A stretch of 32,769 bases of DNA from CADCWK01 sp964244115 (GTDB lineage Bacteria; Chloroflexota; Chloroflexia; Thermomicrobiales; UBA6265), in NCBI GenBank assembly GCA_964244115.1, contig CAXTHM010000044.1, forward strand, positions 1-32,769, written 5' to 3'. Position 1 is the stretch's first letter; each line of letters opens with the position of its first letter. Shown piece by piece: positions 32,177 to 32,769 of the stretch. A program made the position numbers and the translations under genes. The notes under the pieces were generated by a model that saw only the letters and a list, made by a program, of their open reading frames with translations, made no database searches and was not told where the DNA came from.

Positions 32177-32769
32177 ATGACCACCGCACGGATCGACGGC
32201 ATCTTCGTCTCACCAGCGTCGGGCGAAGCGATGCAGCCCCGGGACGAGGTCCAGGCCTTCGCCGGCCAGGGGTTGGAGGGCGACCGCTTCCGGCAGGTCG
32301 AGGGCTGGGACACCGGCGACGGACGCCAGATGACCCTCGTCGCCCGCGAATCGCTGCTCGACATTGAGGCCGAGACCGGGATCGCGATCCCGGCCGGGAA
32401 GAGCCGCCGGAATATCATTACCGACGGCGTGCGGCTCAACGAGCTGGTCGGACGGCGGTTCTCCCTCGGGGAGGTCGTCTGCGAGGGGGTCGAGGTCTGC
32501 CAGCCCTGCGCCAAGATGGGCGAAGTCCTCAACGAGGACAAGGCGAAGGTCGTCAAGGCACTGGTCCACCGCTCCGGCCTCCGTGCCCGGATCCTCTCCG
32601 GCGGCACGATCCTCACCCTCGACGCCGACGACCGCATCGTCCCGGACGGCGCGGTCGCGATCGCGGGCGGGCGGATCACGGCCATCGGGCCGCGCGACGA
32701 GGTCGTGGCCGGGTGGCGCGCGACCCGGACCGTGCCGACCGACGGAAGGCTGCTGCTGCCCGGCCTCGT
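32177..32769 (+). CDS. MOSC domain fused to amidohydrolase (partial, cut by window end)
   Basis: The first 197 residues of a longer protein. Residues 1-143 form a MOSC domain: LEGDRF near 33-38, and the conserved cysteine block VCQPCAKM (107-114) followed by LVHRSGLRARILSGGT. In the same frame, from about residue 141, an amidohydrolase N-terminal beta domain begins, with TILTLD, GAVAIAGGRITAIGP and LLLPGLV, the point where the metal-binding NxHxH would follow. MOSC domains handle sulphur or molybdenum-cofactor chemistry through the cysteine; amidohydrolases of this type deaminate or hydrolyse purine- or atrazine-like compounds. ATG 32177 has GGGAG nine bases upstream. Whether the catalytic part is complete cannot be seen. 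Confidence 0.85.
   Translation, partial: MTTARIDGIFVSPASGEAMQPRDEVQAFAGQGLEGDRFRQVEGWDTGDGRQMTLVARESLLDIEAETGIAIPAGKSRRNIITDGVRLNELVGRRFSLGEVVCEGVEVCQPCAKMGEVLNEDKAKVVKALVHRSGLRARILSGGTILTLDADDRIVPDGAVAIAGGRITAIGPRDEVVAGWRATRTVPTDGRLLLPGL

Noticed and set aside
1..32769. tRNA genes or CRISPR arrays
   Set aside because: GGTTCGA-like words occur only in coding DNA or repeats without a cloverleaf, and no regularly spaced direct repeats were found.

Overview
The window is high-GC bacterial chromosome with GTG and TTG starts used alongside ATG, clear Shine-Dalgarno sites and densely packed genes. An F420-type luciferase-like oxidoreductase, a PimA-like mannosyltransferase next to a phosphatidylinositol-phosphate-synthase-like enzyme, Rex, and short hairpin repeats scattered between genes together suggest a Chloroflexota member of the Thermomicrobia type. 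An actinobacterium cannot be excluded from this window alone. No rRNA, tRNA or CRISPR array was seen.

Left part (1-8632): intergenic repeats, then a leftward pair (cyclase-family hydrolase and GH29 alpha-L-fucosidase) and a rightward SnoaL-like gene. A sharply lower-GC island (about 3300-4915) follows, holding two overlapping genes read here as a Kiwa anti-phage system (kwaA membrane protein, kwaB DUF4868 protein), with its own promoter and a palindrome inside that promoter. Next is a leftward two-gene operon for a heterodimeric ABC exporter with one degenerate ATP site.

Middle part (8988-22052): mostly housekeeping and small-enzyme genes. They are a DUF427 protein, a GT4 glycosyltransferase, thiL, a PPOX flavoprotein, a nitroreductase, a SAM methyltransferase, a HAD hydrolase overlapping tsaE, a PhzF-like isomerase, a UlaG-like metallo-hydrolase and pyrG. 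pyrG is preceded by a leader with mutually exclusive hairpins. A PimA-like glycosyltransferase and a CDP-alcohol phosphatidyltransferase follow, suggesting phosphoinositide or phosphoinositol-mannoside lipid synthesis.

Right part (22053-32769): a free-standing transcription unit with consensus-like promoter, hairpins, near-perfect Shine-Dalgarno, 16-codon ORF and terminator. Then come rplY/ctc (leftward, with terminator), two peptide-type ABC permeases without their partner genes, an F420-type oxidoreductase, an unknown 137-aa protein, a four-cysteine small protein with a long leader, a DUF1232 protein divergent from rex, a Tat-exported HSL-type esterase, and at the right edge the start of an in-frame MOSC-amidohydrolase fusion. 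A roughly 130-bp repeat recurs in at least three, probably five, intergenic gaps.
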